DNA from: Novosphingobium lindaniclasticum LE124
GTDB taxonomy: Bacteria; Pseudomonadota; Alphaproteobacteria; Sphingomonadales; Sphingomonadaceae
Length of the DNA stretch: 64,000 nucleotides
Assembly (NCBI RefSeq): GCF_000445125.1
Contig: NZ_ATHL01000151.1
Span: forward strand, 1-64,000
Reading direction: 5' to 3'
Positions 18,381 to 27,685 of the stretch are shown in pieces. Position 1 is the first letter of the stretch. Each line of letters begins with the position of its first letter. The notes beneath the pieces were generated by a model. It was not told the DNA's origin. It ran no database searches and was given only the letters and a program-made list of their open reading frames with translations. Made by a program: the position numbers and the translations under genes.

Positions 18381-19202
18381 ATGAAGGTGAAGCCAGTCGG
18401 TACGCTCTGCATGGCGCTCGGGATGTTGCTGCCGCTGACCGGATGCAGCGGTGCGCTGAAACTGTTCGGACTGCGGCATGACAGCCGCCCGGAGATTGCG
18501 GTCCGCCCCATCGGCGGCACACGATCCCCAGCCGGCGCTGCCACTCGCCAGGGACGCGAAGACCTTGCCGCCGGGCGGATCGGCGCCGCAATCGCGCAGT
18601 TCCAGGTCGCGCTGGCAGCGGGCGAACCCGTCGGCGCGGCCGCCAACGGTCTGGGCGTGGCCTATGCGCGGCTCGGCCGGTTCGAGCAGGCCCACCGCTT
18701 CTTCTCCGAAGCCCTCGCCATCGAGCCCGCCAACGCCAAGTACCGGTCCAACCTCGCGCTGCTGATGCGCTCGCCCCTGATGGCCGAGCGTCACGCCGCC
18801 GACCTCGCCGCCCAAATCGCGCCGGCCGCCCTGCCCGAAATTCCCCGCCGCTCCGTCGTACCCGGCGCACTCACGCGGATCTCGCGCGGCGCCGTCGCCC
18901 TGCGCACAACCGGCCGCGCAGCGCCGGGACGCGGGCCGCTCCCCCGGACGGGCGCATCGGGCAGCGAGGGATTTCATCCGCTCGTGCGCATCGAGTTTGC
19001 AGACGTTACCGAGGCGCTTCCAACGAAGCCCGAAATCGCACCCTCCGCTGCAGCCGCCGAGACTGAGTCGGTAATGGCGCCGAAGCCCCCGCCGGTACCG
19101 CGCCGCACGGTTCACCTGAGCGCCGATGCGCGCGGCTTCAAACCCCTTGTCCATATCGAGCTTGGCGGTCCCGCCGTATCCTCCAGCAAGGAGCAACAGT
19201 GA
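18381..19202 (+). CDS. tadD: TPR lipoprotein, TadD-like
   Basis: 273 residues. A lipoprotein signal (MLLPLTGCSG) is followed by tetratricopeptide-like repeats at about residues 50-130 (LAAGRIGAAIAQFQVALAAGEPVGAAANGLGVAYARLGRFEQAHRFFSEALAIEPAN). The C-terminal half is Pro/Ala-rich and contains a near repeat, GFHPLVRIEF and GFKPLVHIELG. TadD proteins are outer-membrane or periplasmic assembly factors of the Tad system. The end overlaps the peptidase gene start by one base. Confidence 0.85.
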   Translation: MKVKPVGTLCMALGMLLPLTGCSGALKLFGLRHDSRPEIAVRPIGGTRSPAGAATRQGREDLAAGRIGAAIAQFQVALAAGEPVGAAANGLGVAYARLGRFEQAHRFFSEALAIEPANAKYRSNLALLMRSPLMAERHAADLAAQIAPAALPEIPRRSVVPGALTRISRGAVALRTTGRAAPGRGPLPRTGASGSEGFHPLVRIEFADVTEALPTKPEIAPSAAAAETESVMAPKPPPVPRRTVHLSADARGFKPLVHIELGGPAVSSSKEQQ

Positions 19203-19669
19203 TGGCAGTGACATTCTGGGCCGGTCTCGCGCTGCTTCTTCCAGCCTGCCTCCATGCCGCATGGTCCGACCTGTTCCGCCGCCTGATCCCGAACCTGCTC
19301 TGCCTTGCGACCGGGCTGGCGGGCCTTGCATGCGCAGGAGTTCTGGGCGGAATCGATGCGCTCACCAGCCACGCCGCCCATGTTCTCATCGCGCTGGCCG
19401 GAGGAATGCTGCTGTTCCGCCTGGGCATGGTCGGGGGCGGCGATGCCAAGTTCTACGCGGGCTGCGCGGGCTGGTTCGCCCTGCCGCAGGGGCCGGGCCT
19501 GCTGGTCTATGTCGGGCTGGCCGGCTTCGTCCTGTTCCTTGGCTGGTTCACCATCCGCCGCATCCAGCGCCGCCCTATCCGCGCCGCCTCCGACCGTCCC
19601 TTCGAACGCCTGCCCTACGGCCTGGCGATCGCCGGCGGCACATTGCTCCTGGCGTTCGACCTGATCTGA
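19202..19669 (+). CDS. cpaA: Prepilin peptidase CpaA/TadV
   Basis: 155 residues from ATG 19202 (a GTG one codon earlier is also possible). It is an A24-family aspartic prepilin peptidase: the two catalytic Asp are in SDLFRRLIPN (Asp23) and GMVGGGDAKFYAG (about residue 80), set among membrane helices. It lacks the N-methyltransferase domain, as usual for TadV/CpaA. It would process Flp and the TadE-like pseudopilins. It ends the Tad operon; a short hairpin and a convergent gene follow. Confidence 0.93.
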   Translation: MAVTFWAGLALLLPACLHAAWSDLFRRLIPNLLCLATGLAGLACAGVLGGIDALTSHAAHVLIALAGGMLLFRLGMVGGGDAKFYAGCAGWFALPQGPGLLVYVGLAGFVLFLGWFTIRRIQRRPIRAASDRPFERLPYGLAIAGGTLLLAFDLI

Positions 19670-19672
19670 GAA

Positions 19673-19687
19673 GGCGCTTTCAGCGCC
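19673..19687. terminator. Short hairpin at the cpaA / M23 peptidase junction
   Basis: GGCGCT-TTC-AGCGCC is a 6-bp stem with a 3-base loop located just after the cpaA stop; it overlaps the stop codon of the convergent peptidase gene. It is a weak candidate for a shared terminator. Confidence 0.4.
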
Positions 19688-20357
19688 CGAGCGTTCCTGA
19701 AGGATCGATCGGGCGCCCAAAACGCCGCAGCTCATAGTGCAGATGCGGCCCGGTCGATCGACCGGTGGAACCCACGAACCCGACGAGTTCGCCCGAACGG
19801 ACATCCTCTCCCGCCATCACGCCAAGCCGCGAAAGATGCGCATAGCGCGTCTGCAACCCATTGCCGTGATCGATGGTGACGGCAAGCCCGTAGCCGCCGC
19901 TCCACCCCGATTGCACGACGCGGCCCTCAGCCGTCGCGAAAACGCCGTCGCCCTCCCTCGCCGCCAGATCGATTCCGGCATGAAAGCGCATGCCTCCCAG
20001 CGAAGGATGCGGGCGCATGCCGAAACCGCTCGTCATGCCCCGGCTGCGCACCGGCACGCCGGCCGACATGTCTCCTGCAACAGGCGAGAATGAACTGGAC
20101 CTGATCCTCGAGAGAGGCCGCAACCGCGCGCCTTCGACAGTATGCACTGTTCTGGATACAGGCGATGTCGCGGACATGCTGCGGGAAGGTCGATCGAAAA
20201 GGGGCGGCCCCTGACCGGACAGGTCCTGCTCCCGTCCAATCGTGATGTGCGCCGCAGCGCCAAGTTGATAGGCTTGGGCAGCATCGTCGGCGAGCGCGGA
20301 CGATGGAACCATTATCCTGGCGATGATACAGGGGGCAATCATGAAGCGGACGATCAT
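19680..20357 (-). CDS. M23-family metallopeptidase (LytM-like)
   Basis: 225 residues. The C-terminal 110 residues are a peptidase M23 domain with the zinc motifs HAGIDLAA (HxxxD) and HLHYE (HxH), plus the intermediate RYAHLSRLGV His. The N-terminal 100 residues are low complexity and contain a poor signal-like stretch (MIAPCIIARIMVPSSALA), so export is probable but not certain. M23 enzymes cut peptidoglycan cross-links. Placement tail to tail with the Tad locus suggests, without proving, a role in opening the wall for the pilus machine. Confidence 0.88.
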   Translation of the reverse strand: MIVRFMIAPCIIARIMVPSSALADDAAQAYQLGAAAHITIGREQDLSGQGPPLFDRPSRSMSATSPVSRTVHTVEGARLRPLSRIRSSSFSPVAGDMSAGVPVRSRGMTSGFGMRPHPSLGGMRFHAGIDLAAREGDGVFATAEGRVVQSGWSGGYGLAVTIDHGNGLQTRYAHLSRLGVMAGEDVRSGELVGFVGSTGRSTGPHLHYELRRFGRPIDPSGTLGR

Positions 20358-20524
20358 ACCGACCCCTCAGTCTTCGGGCAGTACTTACGATAGGCCTCGC
20401 AGGTCGAGAGGTCGATAGGACTGAGGGATAAGTGCTGTGCCAATATGATCCAGCGGTCTCCCGAACGGGCTTCCTCTGATTACCCCACGCTCTTGCCATG
20501 CCGCGCTGGCACGGCAGCGGATCT

Positions 20525-20743
20525 CTAAAACGCTTTCCGGAGCGGTGAACAGCATCGCCGCCCGGCCGCACGCGTCAGCAGCGTCGAGGTGACGTCGCCG
20601 GGCACTTCGGCGAGGGTGCTCGGCTCGGCAGGGTGATCGCTGGAGATCACCCGGCCGGCGTCATGCGCGAGTGCGGCAAGGGCGAAGCGCAGATCGTTGA
20701 TGTCTTGCGCCCCTGCGGCGGGCGGAGTGTCTCGTTCGCTCAT
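20525..20743 (-). CDS. Small hypothetical protein (72 aa)
   Basis: ATG 20743 is preceded at good spacing by a strong AGGAGGACAG ribosome site. The product contains a helical DINDLRFALAALAHDAGRVIS stretch and ends in CCSPLRKAF. No family was recognised and no signal peptide or membrane segment is seen. The ribosome site is the main reason to list it. A start 24 codons upstream is possible but has no comparable site. Confidence 0.4.
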   Translation of the reverse strand: MSERDTPPAAGAQDINDLRFALAALAHDAGRVISSDHPAEPSTLAEVPGDVTSTLLTRAAGRRCCSPLRKAF

Positions 20744-20925
20744 CCTGTCCTCCTGCCTCGGAAGAGCAGTATGTGCGCTCGGGAGGTCATTCGATCCATC
20801 CATTCGAACCAGCAAGATCGCTAAGTTTTACCTTCTTGCGGCAACTGGGAGGATCCTGCGACCGACGCAGGCCCTGCCATTTCCCACAATGCGCCGAGTT
20901 GACAGACTGGAGACGGCTTCTTAAG

Positions 20926-20944
20926 GCGAATGATAATCGTTCGC
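20926..20944 (+). promoter_or_regulatory. Fur-type iron box
   Basis: GCGAATGATAATCGTTCGC is a 19-bp near-palindrome matching the Fur consensus pattern (GATAATGATAATCATTATC) at the AATGATAATC core. It lies 20 bases before the first gene of a PepSY/TonB-receptor unit, exactly the kind of gene Fur represses. Confidence 0.75.
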
Positions 20945-20963
20945 AATTGTAGTCGCGGCTCTG

Positions 20964-22127
20964 ATGACAAGTTCCACCATCCGCATCTGGTATCTGGTCC
21001 ACAAGTGGACCAGCCTGATCTGCACGGCTTTCCTGCTGATGCTGTGCCTCACCGGGCTGCCGTTGATCTTCCACGATGAAATCGACCGGATGAGCGGCAA
21101 CGCCCCGGCATTCGGCATGCCGGACGTCGGCTCGAGCGGCACGACGCCGGGCCTGCTGCCGCTCGACGAGATGATGCGCAGGGCCCTAGCGTTCCGTCCC
21201 GACGAAGTGCCGGTGTTCATGGCGTTCGACAATGAATCGCCGTCAATGACGATCACCACCGCCCCTCGACCCGACTCCCCCGGATCGGAGATGACGATCC
21301 AGGTCTTCGACCGCTCCACCGGCCGGCGCATCGGCCAGGAGGATGAGAGCGGGGTCATGCATTTCCTGCTCCAGCTCCATACGGACATGTTCCTGGGGCT
21401 GCCGGGGATGCTGTTCCTCGGCGCGATGGGACTGCTGTTCACGGCGGCCCTGATCTCGGGCGTGGTGCTCTACGCGCCGTTCATGCGCAAGCTGGCTTTC
21501 GGCACCCTGCGCACCTCGCGCAGCGCACGGCTGAAGTGGCTGGATTACCACAACCTTATCGGCATGGCCGCGCTGGCCTGGATGACGGTCGTGGGCCTGA
21601 CCGGGGTCGTCAACACGCTGGAGAAGCCGATCAACAAGTTGTGGCAACGCAACGAACTGGCGGCGATGACGCGGCAGTATGCGGGCAAGGAGGCGCTGGC
21701 GCCATCGCGCTACGGCTCGCTGGACAAGGCGATGGCGCAGGCGCGCAAGGCCTTGCCCGGAAACAACCCGCAGTTCATCGCCTTCCCGGGCGGCAGCTTC
21801 AGTTCGAAGCATCACTATGCGGTCTTCTTCCAGGGCGACACGCCGCTGACCGAACGCCTGCTGACGCCGGCCCTGATCGACGCGGAGACCGGCGCTTTCA
21901 CCGCCGCGCGCACGATGCCCTGGTACAACAAGTCGCTCTCGCTCTCGCGCCCGCTGCACTTCGGAGATTACGGCGGGCTGGTGCTGAAGATCCTCTGGGC
22001 CGTGCTGGACCTGTTCACGATCGTGGTGCTGGCCAGCGGCCTCTACCTGTGGCTCGGCAGGCGCCGCGCCTCGGCCGCCGCGCATGTGCGCGAGGTCGAG
22101 AGCGGCGGCGCGGCGGAGCCGGCCTGA
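20964..22127 (+). CDS. PepSY-associated membrane protein, probable ferric-siderophore reductase
   Basis: 387 residues. The N-terminal helix after RIWYLVHKWTSLICTAFLLMLCLTGLPLIF is the PepSY_TM signature; further helices lie at about residues 155-175, 195-215 and 340-365, with periplasmic PepSY-like segments between them. Conserved His in the helices could bind haem. Proteins of this type next to TonB receptors are thought to reduce ferric siderophores in the periplasm. The gene follows a Fur box, and its stop overlaps the next start by one base (TGATG). Confidence 0.85.
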   Translation: MTSSTIRIWYLVHKWTSLICTAFLLMLCLTGLPLIFHDEIDRMSGNAPAFGMPDVGSSGTTPGLLPLDEMMRRALAFRPDEVPVFMAFDNESPSMTITTAPRPDSPGSEMTIQVFDRSTGRRIGQEDESGVMHFLLQLHTDMFLGLPGMLFLGAMGLLFTAALISGVVLYAPFMRKLAFGTLRTSRSARLKWLDYHNLIGMAALAWMTVVGLTGVVNTLEKPINKLWQRNELAAMTRQYAGKEALAPSRYGSLDKAMAQARKALPGNNPQFIAFPGGSFSSKHHYAVFFQGDTPLTERLLTPALIDAETGAFTAARTMPWYNKSLSLSRPLHFGDYGGLVLKILWAVLDLFTIVVLASGLYLWLGRRRASAAAHVREVESGGAAEPA

Positions 22128-22309
22128 TGAAGCGACCGCCTCAGAGACTGCGGGCGATCTTCGCCGCGCCGGCGGGGATCGGCGTGCTGAGCAGTGCCGC
22201 TCTCGTCCTGGCCCTTACCGGGGACGGCTGGCGCGACGCGATTTCCTGGGCCGGCCTTGCCGTACCCGTACTCACCGTGGCCTGGGCGATGACGTCCCGC
22301 CGCTCCTGA
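22127..22309 (+). CDS. 60-aa membrane protein between PepSY and receptor genes
   Basis: MKRPPQRLRAIFAAPAGIGVL is followed by two hydrophobic helices (SSAALVLALTGDGW and ISWAGLAVPVLTVAWAM). The start overlaps the preceding stop in TGATG, so it is translationally coupled. No named family was recognised; tiny two-helix proteins often sit in this position in Fur-controlled receptor operons and may stabilise the reductase. Confidence 0.65.
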   Translation: MKRPPQRLRAIFAAPAGIGVLSSAALVLALTGDGWRDAISWAGLAVPVLTVAWAMTSRRS

Positions 22310-22354
22310 ACTTCCCGCGCATCATGCCGAATCGCGCCAATCGAGGGCTATTTC

Positions 22355-24565
22355 GTGATCAAGAACCGCTGCCGACCTGCCTTTGCCGTCATGGGCGGTG
22401 CATCCGCGCTCGCCCTTGCGCTTCCGGCCCATGGGCAGGACGCCCGGCAGGGGCGCGACGACGGCGATATCATCGTAACCGCCCAGCGCGAGAACCAGAC
22501 CGGCGTCACGCACGGCGGTAACATCGGCGTGCTGGGCAACAAGGCGGCAGAGGACGTGCCCTTCGCAGTGAAGAGCTACAACGGCGCGCTGATCCTCAAC
22601 CAGCAGCCGCAGACCCTGGGCCAGGTGCTTGACAACGATCCTTCGGTGCGCACCAGCTACGGGTTCGGCAACGCGGCCGAGCAGTTCGTCATACGCGGCT
22701 TCGCCCTGGCCGGCGACGACATCGGCTTCGACGGTCTCTACGGCATCACTCCGCGCCAGTTGATCGCGCCGGAACTCTATGACAGCGTCCAGGTGCTCAA
22801 CGGCTCCAGCGCCTTCCTCAACGGTGCCGCGCCGGGTGGGACGGCCATCGGCGGCAGCGTCAACCTCATCCCCAAGCGCGCAGGCGACAAGCCGCTGACC
22901 CGGCTGACGGCGAACTATACGTCGCACGCGCACTTCGGCGGCAGCTTCGACTTCGCCCGGCGCTTCGGCTCCGGCGGCGAATGGGGTGTGCGGATCAACG
23001 GTGCCGCCCGGCGCGGCGACGTGGGCATCGACGACGAGTTTCGCAGCGCCTACCTCCTGGGCGGCGCGATCGACTACGACAAAGGCCCGCTACGCCTCTC
23101 GCTCGACCTTGCCTATCAGAAAGTGCGCGTGAACCGGCTTCGCCCCAAGCTGACGCTGCCGGCCTCGATCACCGCGATCCCGAGGGTACCGAAAGCCGAC
23201 GCGAACTACGGCCAGCCGTTTTCTTTCACCAACTTGCGCGACATCTATGGCCAGTTCCGTGCCGAGTACGACCTGTCGGACAATGCCATGGTCTATGCCG
23301 CTTTCGGCGCGCGCGACGGGTCTGAGGACGGCTTCTACAGCAGTCTGACGCTGCTTGATGCCACGACTGGAAATGGCACGGTTTCGGGCTCTCGCATCCC
23401 ACGCACCGACAACAACGAGGCGGCGCAGGCGGGAATTCGCGTGAAGCTGGCGGCAGGGGGCATCAGCCATGAGTTCAACCTGGGCGCCTCGCTGAACTGG
23501 CTTGTCAACCGCAATGCCTATGAGTTCTACGCCGTCTCGACCGGCACCAACAACATCTACGATCCGGTGACCGTGCCGCAGCCTGGGCAAGTCAACTTGC
23601 GAGGCGGCAACATGGCTGATCCGTTCCCGATCTCCCGCACTCGCCTGATGAGCACGTTTGCTTCCGACACCATCGGTTTCTGGAACGATCGCATCCTGTT
23701 GACCGGGGGCCTGCGCCTTCAGCAGATCGTGGTAAAGTCCTATGCGGCAAATGCCGACCCCAAGCTCAATATTCCCCAGGGCGGCCTTTCTGGCGAATAC
23801 GACAAGGACGCGGTCACGCCGGTGATCGGCCTGGTGGTGAAGCCCGTCGAAGGCATCTCGCTCTATGCCAACCGCATTGAGGCGCTGGTGCAGGGCGCCA
23901 CGGCTCCGGCCATCAGCGGCGGCTATAACATCGTCAACGTCGGCGAGGTGCTCGATCCTTACAAGTCGACCCAATACGAGGTCGGCGGCAAGCTGACGCT
24001 GGACAGGGTGACGGCCAGCCTTTCGTTCTTCACCACCGACCGGGCCACGCAGATCCTGGTCCCGGTGGACACGCCCGCGAATTCCGCTCGCTTCGAGGCA
24101 TCGGGGCTCCAGCGCAATCGCGGCATCGAACTGAGCATCCAGGCCGAGCCCGTCGAAGGCCTGCGCATCATCGCCGGCGGTTCGGTGATCGATGCAAGGC
24201 TGCGGCGCCAGACCAACGGCTTGAACGAGGGCAACAAGGTTGCCGGCGTTCCCGAATACCTCCTCAACGGCAATGTCGAGTGGGACCTGCCGTTCGTGCC
24301 CGCCCTGACCCTGACCGGCAGGATCGTCCACACCGGCGAGCAGCCGGCGAACAACGCCAACACCCTCGAACTTCCAAGCTGGACACGCTTCGACCTGGGG
24401 GCGCGCTATGTCGCACTGGTGGGGGATCGACCGCTGACGCTCCGCTTCGGCGTCGATAACGTCGCCAACAAGCGTTACTGGGCAAGCGCCTTCGACACTT
24501 CGCGCCCCGACCTGCTGCAGGGCGCGCCCCGCACTTTCAAGCTCTCCGCCTCGATCGACCTCTAG
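22355..24565 (+). CDS. TonB-dependent siderophore receptor
   Basis: 736 residues from a GTG. A signal peptide (ALALALPAHGQ) is followed by a TonB box-like DIIVTAQR, a plug domain (VPFAVKSYNGALILNQQPQTLGQVLDNDPSVR and FVIRGFALAGDDIGFDGLYG), and a 22-strand-type barrel ending in LSASIDL. The form of the plug (QQPQTLGQVL, and RG-F) is that of FhuA/FpvA-class siderophore receptors. It ends the Fur-box unit PepSY-small protein-receptor. The siderophore cannot be named. Confidence 0.92.
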   Translation: MIKNRCRPAFAVMGGASALALALPAHGQDARQGRDDGDIIVTAQRENQTGVTHGGNIGVLGNKAAEDVPFAVKSYNGALILNQQPQTLGQVLDNDPSVRTSYGFGNAAEQFVIRGFALAGDDIGFDGLYGITPRQLIAPELYDSVQVLNGSSAFLNGAAPGGTAIGGSVNLIPKRAGDKPLTRLTANYTSHAHFGGSFDFARRFGSGGEWGVRINGAARRGDVGIDDEFRSAYLLGGAIDYDKGPLRLSLDLAYQKVRVNRLRPKLTLPASITAIPRVPKADANYGQPFSFTNLRDIYGQFRAEYDLSDNAMVYAAFGARDGSEDGFYSSLTLLDATTGNGTVSGSRIPRTDNNEAAQAGIRVKLAAGGISHEFNLGASLNWLVNRNAYEFYAVSTGTNNIYDPVTVPQPGQVNLRGGNMADPFPISRTRLMSTFASDTIGFWNDRILLTGGLRLQQIVVKSYAANADPKLNIPQGGLSGEYDKDAVTPVIGLVVKPVEGISLYANRIEALVQGATAPAISGGYNIVNVGEVLDPYKSTQYEVGGKLTLDRVTASLSFFTTDRATQILVPVDTPANSARFEASGLQRNRGIELSIQAEPVEGLRIIAGGSVIDARLRRQTNGLNEGNKVAGVPEYLLNGNVEWDLPFVPALTLTGRIVHTGEQPANNANTLELPSWTRFDLGARYVALVGDRPLTLRFGVDNVANKRYWASAFDTSRPDLLQGAPRTFKLSASIDL

Positions 24566-24579
24566 GCCTTGCAAAAATG

Positions 24580-24611
24580 GCCGGGCGGCGCGGGCAAAGC
24601 GCCCGCCCGGC
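24580..24611. terminator. Hairpin between convergent receptor and SDR genes
   Basis: GCCGGGCGG and CCGCCCGGC form a 9-bp GC stem around a 14-base loop that can itself pair. It lies between the receptor stop (24565) and the convergent SDR stop (24649), so it may terminate both. Confidence 0.65.
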
Positions 24612-24648
24612 TCAAGCGGAACGCGGTTTTCGCCGCATCCCGCGCCAA

Positions 24649-25362
24649 CTAGGCGCCGAAGCCGCCGTCGATGGTCTGCATGGATCCGGTGATCATCGCG
24701 CCGTGGGGGCCGGCGATGTAGGCGGCGAGTTCGGCGATTTCGGCCGCCCGGGCGTGGCGCTTGATCGCCATGAAGCTGTGCATCGTGGCCGCCATCGGCC
24801 CGTCGGCCGGGTTCATGTCGCTGTCGGTCGGTCCAGGCTGGATGCTGTTGACGGTGATGCCGCGCGCGCCGAAGTCGCGGGCCAGGCCACGGACCATGCC
24901 CTGCATCGCTGATTTCGTCATCGCGTAGGCGGCGCCGCCAGCGAAGGGCATGCGGTCCGCGTTGACCGAGCCGATGATGATGATGCGCCCCTCGTCGTTC
25001 ATCCGCCGCGCCGCTTCCACCGCGGCGTGGTAGGGCGCGCGGACATTGACGTCGATCATATGGTCGACGGCGTCGGCATCGAGCGTCAGGGGATCGCCCA
25101 GGACCAGAGTGCCGGCATTGACGACAAGGACGTCCAGCGCGCCCTGCGCCGCCACCGCTGCAATCAGGGCGTCACGGTCGGCGCTGTTCGCCTGGAGGGC
25201 CCGCGCGCCGGTCTCTGCGGCCAGGCCCTGGGCGGCCTCCTGCGATCCGGCGTATGTGAAAGTGACCGAGGCCGCCGCCGCGCGGAAGCGGCGGACGATC
25301 GCAGCGCCGATGCCGCGGCTGCCACCGAGCACGAGGACATTCTTGCCGTTGAACGCGTTCAT
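24649..25362 (-). CDS. bdcA: SDR-family protein, BdcA-like
   Basis: 237 residues, a classical short-chain dehydrogenase fold: nucleotide motif VLGGSRGIGAAIV, NAG motif VVNAGTLV, catalytic Ser in IIIGSVNADRMP and YAMTK. The overall sequence (TFTYAGSQEAAQGLAAETGA, FMAIKRHARAAEIAELAAYIAGP, TGSMQTIDGGFGA) closely follows E. coli BdcA/YjgI, reported as a cyclic-di-GMP-binding biofilm dispersal factor. Whether it keeps that role or works as an oxidoreductase here is open. A 137-base gap separates it from the receptor gene upstream on the same strand. Confidence 0.82.
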   Translation of the reverse strand: MNAFNGKNVLVLGGSRGIGAAIVRRFRAAAASVTFTYAGSQEAAQGLAAETGARALQANSADRDALIAAVAAQGALDVLVVNAGTLVLGDPLTLDADAVDHMIDVNVRAPYHAAVEAARRMNDEGRIIIIGSVNADRMPFAGGAAYAMTKSAMQGMVRGLARDFGARGITVNSIQPGPTDSDMNPADGPMAATMHSFMAIKRHARAAEIAELAAYIAGPHGAMITGSMQTIDGGFGA

Positions 25363-25498
25363 GAACTGTCTCCTTCCGGTTCCGTCGCCAGCGGGATGGA
25401 TCCTGGGGAAAGCCGGGCCGCTCGCGCCGTCGGGGAGGCATGATGCCGATCAATTGCCGCCCCTTCCAGACCTCGATGACGGCCGCTGCGCTTTCGCT

Positions 25499-27685
25499 TC
25501 AGAAATGCGCGGCCAGTGACGCTTCGACGCTGCGCGGGGCGCCGATATAGATGTCGTTTGCGCCGTAGCCGGAATATTCGCCGTAGAAGGCGTCGGTCAG
25601 ATTGCGGCCGCGCAAGGCAAGGGTGAGCTGCTCGGTGATCGTCCACGATACGGCGGCGTCGAAGGTGGTGCGCCCTTTCACCAGGACCGTGTTGGCGGTA
25701 TCGGTGTAGAACCCGGAGACGTGGCGGACGAAGCCGCTCAGCGTCACCGGCGCGGCCGCGAGCCGATAGGCGAAGTTCGCCGCCGCCGTCGTCGAAGGGA
25801 CGTTCACCGGCCGATTGCCGGCCCGGTCGAACCCGCCCGCCTCGATCAGTTCGTCATAGCGGGCATCGGCATGGCTCATACTGGCACCGAGCGTGAGGCG
25901 GTCGGTGATGGCCGCGCCCAGGCTCAGTTCCACTCCGCGAGAGGACTGCGTTCCGCCCTGAACCGTCAGGGTGGGATCGTTGGGATCGCGGGTGATGATG
26001 TCGTTCTGGACGATCCGGTATGCCGCGCCGGTGACGGTGAGGCGCTGGTCGAAGGCGGCGAGCTTGAAGCCGCCTTCGTACGAGTACCCCTTCGTCAGCT
26101 TGAACCGCGTATTGGCGAGCGGCATCAGCAGGATCGAGGAAACCGGACTGACCGCATTGGTATATTGCCCGTAGAGCGTCAACGCCGGAGTGAGCGCGTA
26201 GCTGCTCCCGAGGCGCCAGGAGATCGGCCTGTACACCGGATTGGCGCGGGTGACGACGCTGGGCGTGACGAGATAGTCGGTGGAAGCGCGATCGAGATCC
26301 AGGTGGTCGTAGCGGAACCCGCCTACCAGCAGCCATGCGGGCGTCAGGTTCAGCGCGTCCTCGGCAAAGAGGGAAAAGGTACGCAGCCGGGAATCGAAAT
26401 TTACGTTGGACGCGCGGTACTGGCTGCCGTCGACCGGGAAGGTGCCGAGGATCGGGGCGAAGGGATCGACCTGCGGGACCAGGCTGCTGGTGCTGGTCTC
26501 CCGGAGGCTCGCCAGGTCTGTGTGATTGTATTCGGCCCCAACCGTGAAGCGATTGCGCAGGCCCGCGACGGTGCCTTCGTTGCCAAGCGCCGTGCGGACG
26601 TTCCAGAACTCATGGTCATGGTAGAACCGCGTCAGACCGCGCTGGATGCTGCCGCTCGGGAATGCGGTGCTCGGCGCCAAGAAAGTGCGAGTGCCGTTGT
26701 TCACGAAAGCGCGGTCGGCGGTGTACCACAGCAGATCGGTCCCGAGCGACCACCCACCGCCAAGCCTGAGGTCTATACGCGAGCGGATCGTGGTGTCCTC
26801 GGCTCCCGAGTAGCCGCCCCGGGGCGTGTAGTTGCGGCGGCGCGCCGCCTTGTCGACGACCATCCCATTGCCGGTGGCCACCGCGTGACTGGGATCGCGG
26901 GCATAGGCCAGCGGGATCAGCACCGCGCCTTGATAGGCACTGTCGGCGCGGTCGCTATAGTGATCCACCGCCAGCAGGATCGAGAGGTCGTCGGATGGCC
27001 GGAACAGCAGGCTGGCGGTGAGGCCGCTCGCGCGCGTCTCGTTGTCGTCGATGTCATAGAGGCTGCGGGAATGGAGGTAGCTGGCGTCGGCGCGCAGGGC
27101 CAGTTTGTCGGAGAGCTGGTAGTTGACGCCGCCGGCGGCCGACAGGGTATCGAAGCTGCCGTAGCTCAGCAGGGCATCCATGTGGTGGCCGTCGAAGCTT
27201 GGCTTGCGCGTCACTTTGTTGATCACGCCGCCCAGAGCGCCTTCGCCGAACAGCACCGAGGCCGGGCCCTTGATCACTTCGATCCGGTCGAAATGCCAGG
27301 TGTTGGTGTCGCGTTGGACCACGGTGGAGGAGGAGATGCGCACGCCGTCCTGCAGGATCGAGACGACATTGCCCGCGAAGCCGCGCATGCTGACGACCGC
27401 CGGATTGCCGGGGGCGTTCCCGGCGATCGCGCCCGGAACCTCGGCGAAAGCCTCACGCGCGGTGCGCAGGCCGCGAAATTGCAGATCGGCCTGGCTCAGG
27501 GTCTCGAGGCTGGCGGGCGTCTCCCGCACGGTGAGGTCGAGGCGGCTGCCGGCGTCGCTGTGCTGCTCCAGCTTCAACGGGTCGCGCTGGGCGGTGACGG
27601 TGATCGTGCCGCCGGCCGGCGCCTCGTCCGCGAAGGCAGGCGTGGCGATCAGGCAGGCGGCGATGGCTGCGTGTGGAACTTTCAA
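25499..27685 (-). CDS. TonB-dependent siderophore receptor
   Basis: 728 residues. A signal peptide (IAACLIATPAFA) is followed by TITVTAQRDPLKLEQHSDAGSRLDLTVRETPASLETLS, a plug with the RGFAGNVVSILQDGVRI segment and a KGPASVLFGEGALGGVINKVTRKP motif, and a barrel ending in EASLAAHF with a terminal Phe. This is the siderophore-receptor type (TIGR01783-like). It starts inside the end of the PepSY gene by 4 bases, so the two are co-translated. The substrate is not predictable. Confidence 0.92.
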   Translation of the reverse strand: MKVPHAAIAACLIATPAFADEAPAGGTITVTAQRDPLKLEQHSDAGSRLDLTVRETPASLETLSQADLQFRGLRTAREAFAEVPGAIAGNAPGNPAVVSMRGFAGNVVSILQDGVRISSSTVVQRDTNTWHFDRIEVIKGPASVLFGEGALGGVINKVTRKPSFDGHHMDALLSYGSFDTLSAAGGVNYQLSDKLALRADASYLHSRSLYDIDDNETRASGLTASLLFRPSDDLSILLAVDHYSDRADSAYQGAVLIPLAYARDPSHAVATGNGMVVDKAARRRNYTPRGGYSGAEDTTIRSRIDLRLGGGWSLGTDLLWYTADRAFVNNGTRTFLAPSTAFPSGSIQRGLTRFYHDHEFWNVRTALGNEGTVAGLRNRFTVGAEYNHTDLASLRETSTSSLVPQVDPFAPILGTFPVDGSQYRASNVNFDSRLRTFSLFAEDALNLTPAWLLVGGFRYDHLDLDRASTDYLVTPSVVTRANPVYRPISWRLGSSYALTPALTLYGQYTNAVSPVSSILLMPLANTRFKLTKGYSYEGGFKLAAFDQRLTVTGAAYRIVQNDIITRDPNDPTLTVQGGTQSSRGVELSLGAAITDRLTLGASMSHADARYDELIEAGGFDRAGNRPVNVPSTTAAANFAYRLAAAPVTLSGFVRHVSGFYTDTANTVLVKGRTTFDAAVSWTITEQLTLALRGRNLTDAFYGEYSGYGANDIYIGAPRSVEASLAAHF

